A stretch of 64,000 nt of DNA from NCBI RefSeq assembly GCF_007671655.1, contig NZ_VCGX01000001.1:1087917-1151916 (forward strand), written 5' to 3'. Below are positions 53,628 to 63,828 of this stretch, piece by piece; the first letter of the stretch is position 1, and every line of letters begins with the position of its first letter. Source of the DNA: Marinobacter piscis. Lineage in GTDB: Bacteria; Pseudomonadota; Gammaproteobacteria; Pseudomonadales; Oleiphilaceae. The notes beneath the pieces were generated by a model. The model searched no databases, was not told the DNA's origin, and was given only the letters and a program-made list of their open reading frames with translations. A program made the position numbers and the translations under genes.

Positions 53628-55844
53628 GTGAAACGATCAGTGGCACTGCGTGCTATCTGCCTGGTTTTCGCCTTCCTGATATCACTGCCGGTTACGGCAG
53701 CTGACAACAACGGGGCACGGCCTGTGGTTGGCCTGGTGCTCAGTGGCGGCGGGGCCAAGGGCATGGCCCATGTGGGCGTGCTGCGTGTACTCGAAGAAAT
53801 GAAAATCCCGGTGGACATCGTGGTGGGGACCAGTGCCGGGTCGGCTGTGGGTGCCCTGTACGCATCGGGCATGCCGGTGGCAGAAATTGAACAGCGCTTT
53901 ATTGACCTGGACTGGTTGTCGAGTTTTCGGGACGATCCGGGCAGGGCCTACAAGCCTGTGCGTCGCAAACAGGTGGAGTGGCGCTTCCCGATCACCCCCG
54001 GGCTGGGCGTCAGTCTGGAGGGTCTGCATGTTGGCGCCGGGATTATTGCCGGCCAGAACCTGGGGTTTATTCTCAACGAGCTTACCCGCAGTGTCGAACT
54101 GGTTGAGGACTTTGACCGGTTACCCATTCCTTTCCGGGCGGTGGCTACGGATCTTGAAACCGGGGATATGGTGGTGCTCGGGGAGGGCAATCTCGCCACT
54201 GCGGTACGCGCAAGCATGAGCATTCCCGGTGTGTATGCCCCGGTCAGTATTAATGACCAGTTGCTTGTGGATGGAGGTGTGGCCAACAACCTGCCGGTCA
54301 GTGTTGCCCGCAATCTGGGGGCCGATGTGGTCATTGCAGTCGATATCACAGAGCCCCTGAAAGAAGCAGACCAGCTGCGGGAGGCGTTCTCCGTATTCAG
54401 TCAGCTGACCACCATGATGACCCGGCGTAACACCGACCAGCAACTGGATTCACTGGGTGAACAGGATATTCTTGTCCGGCCGGACCTGGAAGGTTATAGC
54501 TCCGCCGATTTCTACAGCGCTCCGGTATTGTTTGAGCTGGGCGCCAGTGGTGCCCGGTCCCGCGCCCTGGAACTCTACCCACTGGCAGTATCGGACGCAG
54601 ACTGGCAGGCCTACAGCTCACGACTGGCCTCCGCAGGCTTTGAAGCAGGGCCTGTTGTCAGCATTGAGATTGAGCATGACAGACGCCTGGGCGGCACCTT
54701 TTTGCGGGAGCGCATACGACAGAAAACCGGTGAGCCACTGGACGTTAAGGCGCTGGAGGCGGACCTCAATCGGATCTACGGGCTCGGGTATTATGAAACC
54801 GTATCCTATTCTCAGACACGCACTGAGGATGGAACTCAGTTGGTTATCAGTGCCCGGGAGAAAAGCTGGGGCCCGAATTACCTCTCCTTCGGACTCAATT
54901 ACGAATACAACTTTGATGGTGAGACACGCTTCAACCTCACCTCGTCGCTGCGCGTAACGGAACTGAACCGGCTCGGGGCCGAGTGGCAGACCGGGGTACA
55001 GCTGGGTACCGAGCCACGCATTCGCTCCCAGTGGTATCAGCCGCTTGATTATGGGTATGAGTACTTCCTGATCGCGGGGGCGGAGTATTCCCGGGATACA
55101 GTCAGCGCCTATGGCCCTGGCGGCGAACGGACTGCGGAGCTGGATGTAACCTTTCGCAATGCTGACCTGGGGCTGGGCATGGAGCTGGGCGGGAATGGGG
55201 AAGTGCGTCTGACCTATACCCGGGGGGATGCCACCGTAGACAGTGAGGTAGGTACGTCTCCGCTTTATGAGGATACGGCAAACCAGGGAAACGTCAGCCT
55301 CCAACTTGTTCATGATTCTCTTGATGATGCGTTTTTTCCCCGCTCCGGTGCATTTGCCGGAATTCGCGGACAGGTAGAGCGTGAGGGGATGGGGTCTGAC
55401 CGGCACTTTGATTCGGTAACGGCTATGACTCTGGGCACAGGCAGCTGGAAAGACTTTACCCTGACCGGCCTGCTGTACGCGCACTCAGTCACCCGTGGGG
55501 AGCCGGGGATTGAAAATACGATCCGACTGGGCGGGTTTCGGCGACTGTCAGCGTATGCCCCGGGTCAGATTACCGGTGACAGTGCCGCGATGGGTTCTGT
55601 TTATGCCAGCCAGACATACGGTGGGCCGATTACCCCCTGGTTTGCCGGTATGGGGCTGGAAGCGGGAAATGCCTGGGATTCTCTCAGTGACGCCCGTTGG
55701 GGCAGTACAGTAAAATCCTGGAGTGTTTTTGCCGGGCTGGATACGGCTCTGGGACCCGTGCAAATAGCCACGGCCTATAACAATGAGGATAACTGGACCG
55801 CTTACCTCAATATCGGATTCTCTTTCACCCAGCTCTTTTACTAA
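53628..55844 (+). CDS. Patatin-like phospholipase with outer-membrane barrel (PlpD type)
   Basis: This 738-residue protein has a signal peptide (cleavage near VTAADN), a patatin domain (residues ~30-300) and a C-terminal part with a POTRA-like segment (~335-400) and a BamA/Omp85-like barrel ending FSFTQLFY, whose final aromatic suits barrel assembly. The patatin residues are intact: oxyanion loop GGGAKGMAH, Ser in GTSAGSAVG and Asp in VDGGVANNLP. This is the layout of type Vd secretion proteins such as PlpD. The start is GTG 53628 (GGAG upstream) or ATG 53613. Its end overlaps the opposing GntR gene by 4 bp. Confidence 0.9.
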   Translation: MKRSVALRAICLVFAFLISLPVTAADNNGARPVVGLVLSGGGAKGMAHVGVLRVLEEMKIPVDIVVGTSAGSAVGALYASGMPVAEIEQRFIDLDWLSSFRDDPGRAYKPVRRKQVEWRFPITPGLGVSLEGLHVGAGIIAGQNLGFILNELTRSVELVEDFDRLPIPFRAVATDLETGDMVVLGEGNLATAVRASMSIPGVYAPVSINDQLLVDGGVANNLPVSVARNLGADVVIAVDITEPLKEADQLREAFSVFSQLTTMMTRRNTDQQLDSLGEQDILVRPDLEGYSSADFYSAPVLFELGASGARSRALELYPLAVSDADWQAYSSRLASAGFEAGPVVSIEIEHDRRLGGTFLRERIRQKTGEPLDVKALEADLNRIYGLGYYETVSYSQTRTEDGTQLVISAREKSWGPNYLSFGLNYEYNFDGETRFNLTSSLRVTELNRLGAEWQTGVQLGTEPRIRSQWYQPLDYGYEYFLIAGAEYSRDTVSAYGPGGERTAELDVTFRNADLGLGMELGGNGEVRLTYTRGDATVDSEVGTSPLYEDTANQGNVSLQLVHDSLDDAFFPRSGAFAGIRGQVEREGMGSDRHFDSVTAMTLGTGSWKDFTLTGLLYAHSVTRGEPGIENTIRLGGFRRLSAYAPGQITGDSAAMGSVYASQTYGGPITPWFAGMGLEAGNAWDSLSDARWGSTVKSWSVFAGLDTALGPVQIATAYNNEDNWTAYLNIGFSFTQLFY

Positions 55845-56521
55845 CGGGCTTGCGCCAGTGAAGCTGTTGCTGCCGCTTCAAGTACCTGCTGGCATTGTTG
55901 CACTGCGTATGCATGCAAAATGGACGATAATCTGTCCTCATCCCGGTCCCGGATAGCGCTGATGGAGTTTTGCATATAAGCCAGGTTGTCCTCCAGAACG
56001 CGCTTGCCACCTTGCTTGAAAGCAACAAACGCGCAGCGCCGGGCTGAGGGCCATAAATCATCTATGGCCGCTACAATAAAGTAATTATCAGCGTAGGCGA
56101 GAGAAGCTTTGGTGTATTCAACACCCAGGTCGAGGAATGCCATCAGATTATTGTTCCGGAAATGGCTTTGCATCTTCCCGAACAGCTGCTCCAGGCGTTC
56201 CAGATCCTCTGGCTGCCACTGGCGGGCAAGTTTACGGCCCGTGTGGGAAAGGTACAGCTCGAGGGTTTCGTAAAGGCTGCGGACAAAAAAGTCATCCAGA
56301 GACGTCACAAAGGCGCCTTTACGCGGAATGTTTTGTACCAGATGGCGCTTTTCCAGAAGCAGCAGCCCTTCCCGTATGGAGCCAAGGCTCACGTCCATCT
56401 GTTTCGCCATGGCGGATTCGTAAATGCGCTCTCCGGAACCGAGCTCACCGAATACAATCTGGTTTTCGATATGGCGGGCGACCTGTTCAGTCAGTGTTCC
56501 TTTGGGCTTGAAAGCGGTCAT
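55841..56521 (-). CDS. GntR family regulator, FadR/FCD type
   Basis: This 226-residue regulator has an N-terminal winged helix (TEQVARHIENQIVFGELGSG, MAKQMDVSLGSIREGLLLLE) and a helical C-terminal FCD domain (residues ~80-215) for ligand binding. The typical metal-binding His residues of FCD are sparse here, so the ligand class is open. The family controls genes for organic acids or sugars. Its neighbours do not reveal a target. Confidence 0.86.
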   Translation of the reverse strand: MTAFKPKGTLTEQVARHIENQIVFGELGSGERIYESAMAKQMDVSLGSIREGLLLLEKRHLVQNIPRKGAFVTSLDDFFVRSLYETLELYLSHTGRKLARQWQPEDLERLEQLFGKMQSHFRNNNLMAFLDLGVEYTKASLAYADNYFIVAAIDDLWPSARRCAFVAFKQGGKRVLEDNLAYMQNSISAIRDRDEDRLSSILHAYAVQQCQQVLEAAATASLAQAR

Positions 56522-56601
56522 ATCGGGCTTACCGGGCTCAGTTAAATGGATGAGGCAGTATCGTTACATATCCGGCACTGGAGGGGCCAGAACGACTCAG
56601 G

Positions 56602-58038
56602 TTACAGCAATGGCGCCATAAGGCGAACCGCGCGACAGGTGAGCCGAAACAACAGCGAGCGCCCCTGAAAATCCTGTTCGGTCATCCGGTGGCACTGAGC
56701 AAGATCCTCGGTCAGCATTGCCTCCACGCTGGAAACAAAGCGTTCCGAGGTGTTGATGGCGGTAATTTCAAAGTTCAGGCGCATGGAGCGGTTATCCAGG
56801 TTGGCGGTCCCAACCGCAGCGTACAGGTTATCCACCAGAACAACCTTCTGATGCATAAAGCCGGGCTGATATCGATAAAGGCCAATGCCGGCCTGGCTTG
56901 CCTGTACCAGGTAGGAGTAGGCCGCCAGACGCACCAACTGATTGTCTGACTTTTCCGGAATCATAATGCGCACATCCACGCCGCGAAGAGCTGCCAGTTG
57001 CAGTGCATTCACAATCTGGAAGTCCGGAACAAAATACGGTGACGCAATCCAGATGCGTGAACGGGCGTTATTAATGCAGTTCAGGAAAAAAAGAGCACAG
57101 GTCTCCCACCGGTCGGCGGGGCCGGTGGGCAGAACCAGAACCTGTTCGTCTCCCGGGGCTTCCTCGCCCGGAGTCCAGTTCAGGTCCGGAAACTCTTTGC
57201 TGGCCCAGTTCCAGTCTTCCAGCCATGCCAGTTGCAGGCCAGCGACTGCAGGGCCTTCAATAAGGCAGTGGGTATCACGCCAGGGCTCCTGACCAATGGC
57301 GCTGCCCAGGTACTCGTCGCCCAGGTTAATACCGCCGACAAAACCAACCCTGCCATCACACACCAGTAGCTTACGGTGGTTACGGAAATTAATCTGGAAT
57401 CGCCGGCGCCGGATATTGCCGTCACCAAACGAGGCGACTCTGGCACCCGCCGCCGCCAGTTCTCTGAGGTAGGAGCGGGACAGCCCGACGCTGCCGATTT
57501 CATCGTAGAGGAACCACACCTGAACCCCTTCGGCCAGCTTTTGTTCAAGAATAGCTTTGATGCGCTGACCTACCCGGTCAGAACGCACAATGTAGAATTC
57601 CAGCAGTATGTAAGAACAGGCGTTTTCCATGGCCTTGAACAGAGCATCAAACGTCGCCTCGCCATCCCTGAGCAGATGGCATCGGTTACCTTCGGTAAAA
57701 GGCTGTCGTCCGAGTTTGCTGTGTACCTGTAACTGCCCGGGCAACTGCGCTTGCTCCGCTTTTGTTAACGAGGTGGGCTGCTGTTCAAAATCATCAAGCA
57801 GCCGGGTGAGACGTTTATCGCCCAGGCGCCGGCGGGCTTTCATGTAGCCGCCAAAGCGCGAACGGCCAAAAACGAGAAACAGAGGTACGGCAACATAGGG
57901 AAGGCCGATCAGACTGATAATCCAGGCAATCGCGCCCTGGGTGGTCCGATAGGTCAGTAATATGCGATAAATACAGGCAATCGCGCCCAGGTACAGGACG
58001 CCGACGGCGAAAGCGAGTAATAATGAGGTATCAGGCAT
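56602..58038 (-). CDS. cls: Cardiolipin synthase
   Basis: This 478-residue inner-membrane enzyme joins phosphatidylglycerols to cardiolipin. Two N-terminal helices (residues ~1-25 and 33-55) precede two phospholipase D motifs: HRKLLVCDGRVGFVGGINLGD and HQKVVLVDNLYAAVGTANLD. Length fits ClsA (486). A terminator was not seen. Confidence 0.92.
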   Translation of the reverse strand: MPDTSLLLAFAVGVLYLGAIACIYRILLTYRTTQGAIAWIISLIGLPYVAVPLFLVFGRSRFGGYMKARRRLGDKRLTRLLDDFEQQPTSLTKAEQAQLPGQLQVHSKLGRQPFTEGNRCHLLRDGEATFDALFKAMENACSYILLEFYIVRSDRVGQRIKAILEQKLAEGVQVWFLYDEIGSVGLSRSYLRELAAAGARVASFGDGNIRRRRFQINFRNHRKLLVCDGRVGFVGGINLGDEYLGSAIGQEPWRDTHCLIEGPAVAGLQLAWLEDWNWASKEFPDLNWTPGEEAPGDEQVLVLPTGPADRWETCALFFLNCINNARSRIWIASPYFVPDFQIVNALQLAALRGVDVRIMIPEKSDNQLVRLAAYSYLVQASQAGIGLYRYQPGFMHQKVVLVDNLYAAVGTANLDNRSMRLNFEITAINTSERFVSSVEAMLTEDLAQCHRMTEQDFQGRSLLFRLTCRAVRLMAPLL

Positions 58039-58187
58039 TATCTAAAGTGTTCCCGGTCAAGGCGTCCTGCGGGCTACTGAATCAGTGCCGTTATGCAGGA
58101 TGCAGAATACGCGCTTGCTCGCCAGACTGGCAATGTTAATGTAACAGCATCTGGATCATTGTGAACCCTTACGGAGACTGTCTTTCG

Positions 58188-58991
58188 ATGAGCACTATAC
58201 TGAATCATAAAATAACTGGCGAAGGTGCCCCCCTGATTCTTCTGCACGGGGTGTTCGGATCACTGGAAAACCTGGGTGGGATTGCCCGGCAACTTCAGGA
58301 CGAATGGCAGATTCACGCGCTGGATCAGCGCAACCACGGCAGCTCATTCCATTCAGACACCATGGATTACCCCTCCATGGCGGCGGATGTGCTGGCGTAT
58401 ATGGATGAACAGGGTCTTGATAAAGCCAGTCTGCTGGGACACTCCATGGGGGGCAAGGTCGCCATGCAGGTTGCCTTGAAGGCACCGGAGCGGGTTGCGA
58501 ACCTGATTGTTGCAGACATATCGCCTGTCTCTTATAAGCCACGTCACGACGCTATTCTGGAAGGCCTGAAACAGGTGGACCTCACACACGTCCGGTCCCG
58601 TCGGGACGCTGATGAGCAGTTAGCGGAATTTGTGGAAATGTCCGGTGTGCGGCAGTTTCTGTTGATGAACCTCGAGCGGATACCAAAAGAAGAGCAGTCC
58701 GCGAGTGGCCCCGTGTACCGGTGGCGGCTGAACCTGCAGGCTATTGATGATTGTTACGCAAACCTGGCTAAAGCGCCGGAAGCTAATGGTGCGTACAACG
58801 GCCCAGCTCTGTTCCTTAAAGGCGAGGACTCGGCCTATATCCAGGAAAAACACCGTGATGAAATCAGCCGGCTGTTCCCCAATGCCGAACTGCGCGTCAT
58901 CGAAGGCACCGGCCACTGGCTGCATGCTGAAAAAACAGACACATTCGTGGCCTTGTGCCGTGAGTTCCTGGATGCTGGCGATAGCCGCTGA
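58188..58991 (+). CDS. Alpha/beta hydrolase (YbfF-like esterase)
   Basis: This 267-residue cytoplasmic hydrolase has the HGVFGSLENLG oxyanion segment, the nucleophile elbow GHSMGGKVAM (Ser ~90), the Asp in the GVRQF-to-cap region and a C-terminal His in GTGHWLHAEKTD. It most resembles YbfF, an acyl-CoA esterase; the substrate is not known. The ATG at 58188 gives the family start (MSTILNHKI); a GTG at 58161 is possible. Confidence 0.86.
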   Translation: MSTILNHKITGEGAPLILLHGVFGSLENLGGIARQLQDEWQIHALDQRNHGSSFHSDTMDYPSMAADVLAYMDEQGLDKASLLGHSMGGKVAMQVALKAPERVANLIVADISPVSYKPRHDAILEGLKQVDLTHVRSRRDADEQLAEFVEMSGVRQFLLMNLERIPKEEQSASGPVYRWRLNLQAIDDCYANLAKAPEANGAYNGPALFLKGEDSAYIQEKHRDEISRLFPNAELRVIEGTGHWLHAEKTDTFVALCREFLDAGDSR

Positions 58992-59058
58992 ACAATTGTA
59001 GTCACCAAGCATATCAGGCAGGTACCCGGAGGCATGCTCCGGGGTTTGGAGAGCAGTA

Positions 59059-59523
59059 ATGACAGAATCAAAGCCAATACAGTGGGATCTTCCCGACCCG
59101 TTCACCCTTGAAATTGTGGTTGCTGAAGACGACGCCGATGAACTCGGCCATGCCAACAACGTGGTCTATGTGCGCTGGCTGGAAGATATAAGCTGGGCCC
59201 ATGTGAATCGCCTGGGCATGACGTGGGACCTCAATGAGGCCACAGGGAAAGCTATGGCGATCACGCGCACAGAAATTGATTATCTTGTAGCCGCTAACCC
59301 GGGTGACCGGTTGATTATGGGGACATGGCTGACCGGCTTTGATGGCCGCTTCCGCTCTGCACGGCAGTTTCAGCTGGTGCGTCCGGAGGATGGTAAAACG
59401 CTGGTCCGGGCGGTATCGACCCACGCTTGTGTCGACCTGAAAACCCAGCGCCCGTCACGGGTGCCAAAAGAGTTTGCAGAGATAATGCAAGCCGCTTGTG
59501 TCAGCGGGGGTAAAGGTCTGTAG
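59059..59523 (+). CDS. Acyl-CoA thioesterase (hotdog fold)
   Basis: This 154-residue protein matches the 4-hydroxybenzoyl-CoA thioesterase class: VVAEDDADELGHANNVVYVRWLED with the catalytic Asp region (DELGHANN), then RTEIDYLVAANPGDRL. It hydrolyses acyl-CoA; the exact chain is not known. It lies 67 bp after the hydrolase in the same direction. Confidence 0.86.
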   Translation: MTESKPIQWDLPDPFTLEIVVAEDDADELGHANNVVYVRWLEDISWAHVNRLGMTWDLNEATGKAMAITRTEIDYLVAANPGDRLIMGTWLTGFDGRFRSARQFQLVRPEDGKTLVRAVSTHACVDLKTQRPSRVPKEFAEIMQAACVSGGKGL

Positions 59524-59622
59524 GGACACCAGTCACTATTGCCGGCCTCTTCTGGTAACCTGAAACCGGTAGGAAAACATAACGCGAAACAGTCGCTGAC
59601 GGCCCCATTCCCGGAGATACCC

Positions 59623-60615
59623 ATGGCTACATCCAGCAACCAGAACACAGAGGCATCCATGAAGAAGGTGGTTTATCACCAGTTTGGTGAACGTGATGTG
59701 CTGCAGGTGACAAGCGCAGAGATACCCGAGCCACAGCAGGGAGAGGTGCTGATCCGCGTACATGGTGCCGGGTTGAACCCCATTGACTGGAAAACCCGAA
59801 GTGGTCTGGGGTTTGTGGCGCAGCAGATAGAAGAGGCGCTGCCCTGGACGCCGGGGTACGACGTGGCAGGTGAAGTGGTTGCAACGGGGCAGGGTGTTAA
59901 CACCCTGGCTCCCGGAGATCGTGTGATGGGGCTCATCGGGTTTCCGCTGAACGGTGGCGGCTATTCCGAGTATGCCATAGCCACGGCGGATGAGCTGGCG
60001 GTTGTACCGGAAGAACTGGATCTGGTGACAGCCGGAGCTTTGCCGCTGGCCGCGCTCACGGCCTGGCAGGCACTGTTTGAAGTGGCCAGTCTGGAAGAAG
60101 GCCAGAAAATCCTTGTGCACGCAGGCGCCGGAGGCGTAGGACACTTTGCTGTGCAGTTTGCCCTGGCCCGGGGGGCCCATGTTATTGCCACGGCCTCTGC
60201 CGGTAACCGTGACTTTCTGTCGGAGCTGGGCGTGCACGAAGTCATTGATTACACCACCACGGACTTTGCTGATGAATGTTTCGGCCTGGATGTTGTCCTG
60301 GACCTGGTGGGTGGTGAAACCGGCAAACGCTCCCTGCGCACTCTGGGCGAGGGCGGCATGCTGGTAACCATCCCTACGGTAACAGCCGATGAGGTAGTCA
60401 GTGCTGCCGAAGAGCAGGGCTTGCGAGCCCACGGCATAACCGTTCGCCCGGATATTTTTCACCTTGACGAGATTGCCGAACTGGTTGAAGACGGTGAGGT
60501 AAGAGTTCAGGTTGAACAGGTGTTTACGCTGGACCAGGCAAAACAGGCCCACGAGCGCCTGGAAACCGGTCATGTACAGGGCAAGCTGGTTCTGGACTGC
60601 CGTGGGGAAGCCTGA
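59623..60615 (+). CDS. Zinc-type MDR oxidoreductase (NADPH:quinone reductase-like)
   Basis: This 330-residue protein of the medium-chain dehydrogenase family has the GroES-like part (GAGLNPIDWKTRSGL, PWTPGYDVAGEVVATG) and the Rossmann part (ILVHAGAGGVGHFAVQFALA). The zinc-ligand Cys set is absent, as in quinone reductases. The ATG at 59623 has CCGGAGATA upstream; a shorter start at 59659 (MKKVVYHQ) would remove a non-conserved stretch. Confidence 0.87.
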   Translation: MATSSNQNTEASMKKVVYHQFGERDVLQVTSAEIPEPQQGEVLIRVHGAGLNPIDWKTRSGLGFVAQQIEEALPWTPGYDVAGEVVATGQGVNTLAPGDRVMGLIGFPLNGGGYSEYAIATADELAVVPEELDLVTAGALPLAALTAWQALFEVASLEEGQKILVHAGAGGVGHFAVQFALARGAHVIATASAGNRDFLSELGVHEVIDYTTTDFADECFGLDVVLDLVGGETGKRSLRTLGEGGMLVTIPTVTADEVVSAAEEQGLRAHGITVRPDIFHLDEIAELVEDGEVRVQVEQVFTLDQAKQAHERLETGHVQGKLVLDCRGEA

Positions 60616-60627
60616 AAAGGCCTCCCC
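60604..60627. terminator. Hairpin between MDR oxidoreductase and antiporter
   Basis: A 9-bp stem with one G-A mismatch (60604-60612 with 60619-60627, loop TGAAAA) overlaps the stop of the oxidoreductase gene and lies just before the antiporter stop. Confidence 0.5.
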
Positions 60628-60632
60628 CGGGT

Positions 60633-62498
60633 TCAGTTTTTCGGCATCTGACTTTGCGCTGACGGCCGAGCTGCCCCGTTACTGTCTTTATTTTTCCGTT
60701 CTTTACGATCCTGTGGCGGAACCAGACTGATCAGTATCCAGTCGTTCTCCGGCTTCAGGTTTTCCATACTGCGCACCGGTTTGATGCGCCCCTTACTGTC
60801 AAAGACAAACAACACCAGGGCTTGCCCCTGGTACTTCGCCAGAAAGTTGCTGTAACTGAACTCCTCGCTGAGTTGCGTGGTTTTAATGGCGTATCCCTGG
60901 CTGGCGAGGCTGGCCAGTTTGGCGTAGCTCACACCATTGAACAGGCCCCGGGTCATCTGTATTTTTTCTGCCGTCTGGTGCCTGGCTTTCTGATCCTCGT
61001 CGCCTTCTGAAAGGCTGTAAACACTGGTATCACCAAACCAGTCAAGAAAGTGGTAGGTTGCCAGTGAGTTCATGTGCTTGTAAGGCGATATGATCAGCAA
61101 ATTGCCAATACCCGTCAGGTCGAGGTGGTTGGATGCATGCTCAGAGATGGGGTTGCCGAAGTATACTTTCAGATTATCCATTCTGGCCTGGCGCACGTTT
61201 TCCCAGTTGGTATCTGCCAGGGCCACAGGCACGTCGTGCTTTTTGAGAGCCTGGCCGATCATGCGGGCAACCGGGTTGGCCCCGAGTACCAGAAAGCCGT
61301 ACTCTGCCGGTTCTGTCACATTCAGCAGCCGGGCCACTGGCCGCGCGGTAAGGCTTTGCAGGGTTACCGTGGCAATAATCAATACAAATACCATGGGAAC
61401 CAGAGCGGTGGCACTATCATAACCAAGCGCCTGAAGCTGGAACGCGAACAGGGCTGAAACCGCTGCCGCAACAATGCCCCGGGGCGCAATCCAGCTGAGG
61501 AACAGCTTTTCTCTCAAGTTCAGATCCGTGCCAATGGCCGACAGAAACACACTCAGTGGCCGGGCCACCAGCATCAGCACCGCCAGAACTACAGCAAGCC
61601 CCCATCCAAGATCAGCAATGGCCGCAAACTCCACTCGTGCGGCGAGAATAATAAACAGCGCTGAAATCAGGAGCACACTGAGGGATTCCTTGAACTCAAT
61701 AATGCTATCAACAGGAACCTGTTTCATATTGGCCATCCAGATGCCCATCACGGTGACCGTAAGCAGGCCGGATTCATGGGCCAGCTCATTGGAGAAGGCA
61801 TAGACGCCGAGCATGAAGGTGAGTGTGGCGGCATTATGCAGGTATTGGGGCATCAGGTGTTTGCGCAGCACCAGACCATTCAGGTAACCGGCCAGGGCGC
61901 CAACGACACAGCCGATAACCAGAGTTTTCCCGAAAATATACAAGGCGTGGCCGAACACATTACCCTGGCCCCAGGAAATAATCCCCTCGAACACCAGAAC
62001 CGCAAGCAAGGCGCCCACCGGGTCAATAATAATGCCCTCCCAGCGCAGTATATTGGCCAGCTTGGCGCTTGGTCGCACAGAGCGCAGCAGTGGCGCAATA
62101 ACGGTAGGGCCGGTCACAATGGAAATCGCGCCGAAAAGCAGAGCTACGGCCCAGGAAATGTCCAGGACCCAGCGCGCCGCCAACGTGCCGATAATACCCG
62201 TAACTATAGACCCCATGGGGATAAGGTTACGGGCCATTTTGCTATGACCGCGAATGTCATCAAAGCGTAACGTCAGGCTGCCTTCAAAAAGAATAATGGC
62301 AACAGCCAGAGAAACCAGCGGAAACAGCAGGTCGTCAAAAACATCATCCGGGTTGAGAAAACCCAGAACTGGCCCGACCAGAATACCGCCTGCAAGCAGA
62401 AAGAGAATGGCCGGCACCCGCAAGCGCCAGGCGAGCCACTGAAAAGACAGCGAAAGAACGCCAATGCTGGCGAGAATCAGTACGGTACTGGCTGGCAT
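60633..62498 (-). CDS. Cation:proton antiporter with C-terminal RCK domain
   Basis: This 621-residue inner-membrane protein has about 12 helices of the CPA1/NhaP type (residues ~1-395; GGILVGPVLGFL, the ion-site region EGIIIDPVGALLAVLVFE) and a cytoplasmic TrkA-N-like domain (~405-530: EYGFLVLGANPVARMIGQAL). The nucleotide-binding domain suggests control by NAD(H) or a similar ligand. It exchanges Na+ or K+ for H+; which ion is not clear. Confidence 0.9.
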   Translation of the reverse strand: MPASTVLILASIGVLSLSFQWLAWRLRVPAILFLLAGGILVGPVLGFLNPDDVFDDLLFPLVSLAVAIILFEGSLTLRFDDIRGHSKMARNLIPMGSIVTGIIGTLAARWVLDISWAVALLFGAISIVTGPTVIAPLLRSVRPSAKLANILRWEGIIIDPVGALLAVLVFEGIISWGQGNVFGHALYIFGKTLVIGCVVGALAGYLNGLVLRKHLMPQYLHNAATLTFMLGVYAFSNELAHESGLLTVTVMGIWMANMKQVPVDSIIEFKESLSVLLISALFIILAARVEFAAIADLGWGLAVVLAVLMLVARPLSVFLSAIGTDLNLREKLFLSWIAPRGIVAAAVSALFAFQLQALGYDSATALVPMVFVLIIATVTLQSLTARPVARLLNVTEPAEYGFLVLGANPVARMIGQALKKHDVPVALADTNWENVRQARMDNLKVYFGNPISEHASNHLDLTGIGNLLIISPYKHMNSLATYHFLDWFGDTSVYSLSEGDEDQKARHQTAEKIQMTRGLFNGVSYAKLASLASQGYAIKTTQLSEEFSYSNFLAKYQGQALVLFVFDSKGRIKPVRSMENLKPENDWILISLVPPQDRKERKNKDSNGAARPSAQSQMPKN

Positions 62499-62519
62499 AT
62501 AAGTCGGACGCTCGTCGGT

Positions 62520-63311
62520 TTATAGGTGTGCACGTTTTGCAATGCGGTTTAGCAGCCGAGAGGCTGCGAACAGGCCGAAGCTGGCGGTAACCGGGCAGGC
62601 TGCACCGAAGCCAGTGGCACAGTCAAGCCGTGCGGGACCTCCGGTTGCCGGCTTCTGCAGGCTGATTTCGCCATCGCCTGCCGGGTAGGTGAGCTGCTCT
62701 GTTGAGTATACAGTCTCAATGCCGAAGCGACGCCTGGGGTTACGGGAAAAACCGTATTCCCGGCGCAGAAGGTTACGAACCTTTGCCAACAGCGGATCCT
62801 GGGAAGTTTTGCTGAGATCCGTCACCTGGATTTGTGTCGGGTCTGTCTGGCCTCCGGCCCCTCCGGCACAGATAACCGGAATCTTCCGGCGTTTACAGTG
62901 GGCGATCAGGGCAGCCTTGGGTTTAATGCTGTCAATGGCATCAACCACGCCGGTCATATCCGGAGTAATCAGGCCTGTAAGATTATTCAGGGTGAGAAAA
63001 CTGAAATGAACCCGGATGTCCGCGTACGGGTTGATGGCTTTCAGCCGCTCTGCCATGGCATCGGTTTTAGTGCGACCATACTGGCCCTCAAGCGCGTGCA
63101 GCTGACGGTTTGTGTTCGACACGCAGATATCGTCCATATCAATCAGTGTGATTCTGCAGACGCCACTGCGTGCCAGCGCCTCGGCGGCCCATGAGCCGAC
63201 GCCGCCCAGGCCGATAACCGCGACGTGGGCGTCGCGGAACGCATGCAGCGCTCGGCGTCCGTACAGTCTTTCAATGCCGCCGAAACGGAAGGCATAATCA
63301 TCGCCGGTCAT
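62520..63311 (-). CDS. tcdA: tRNA t6A37 dehydratase TcdA (CsdL)
   Basis: This 263-residue E1-like ATP enzyme turns N6-threonylcarbamoyladenosine at tRNA position 37 into its cyclic form. Seen are the nucleotide loop VIGLGGVGSWAAEALARSG, the LIDMDDICVSNTNRQLHAL segment, VVDAIDSIKPKAALI and the C-terminal hydrophobic segment (GFGAACPVTASFGLFAA). It lies 12 bp after glnK, so the two are likely co-transcribed. Confidence 0.93.
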   Translation of the reverse strand: MTGDDYAFRFGGIERLYGRRALHAFRDAHVAVIGLGGVGSWAAEALARSGVCRITLIDMDDICVSNTNRQLHALEGQYGRTKTDAMAERLKAINPYADIRVHFSFLTLNNLTGLITPDMTGVVDAIDSIKPKAALIAHCKRRKIPVICAGGAGGQTDPTQIQVTDLSKTSQDPLLAKVRNLLRREYGFSRNPRRRFGIETVYSTEQLTYPAGDGEISLQKPATGGPARLDCATGFGAACPVTASFGLFAASRLLNRIAKRAHL

Positions 63312-63323
63312 ATCCGCTCCGCG

Positions 63324-63719
<396 letters not shown>

Positions 63720-63828
63720 TCAGGGCACTAGTATGGCAGGGCTTGCGGTGTGTTACACTCCCGTAAACCGGCCATGGCACCATTCTTTTGGTCAAAACCG
63801 GACACTATTTTAAACAGTGAGGTGATGA

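Noticed and set aside
54618..55484. 288-codon minus-strand frame inside the patatin gene
   Set aside because: It is antisense to a clear barrel-coding region and resembles no family.
59536..60573. 345-codon minus-strand frame
   Set aside because: It is the antisense of the MDR oxidoreductase gene, with Cys/His/Gln-rich composition typical of shadow frames.
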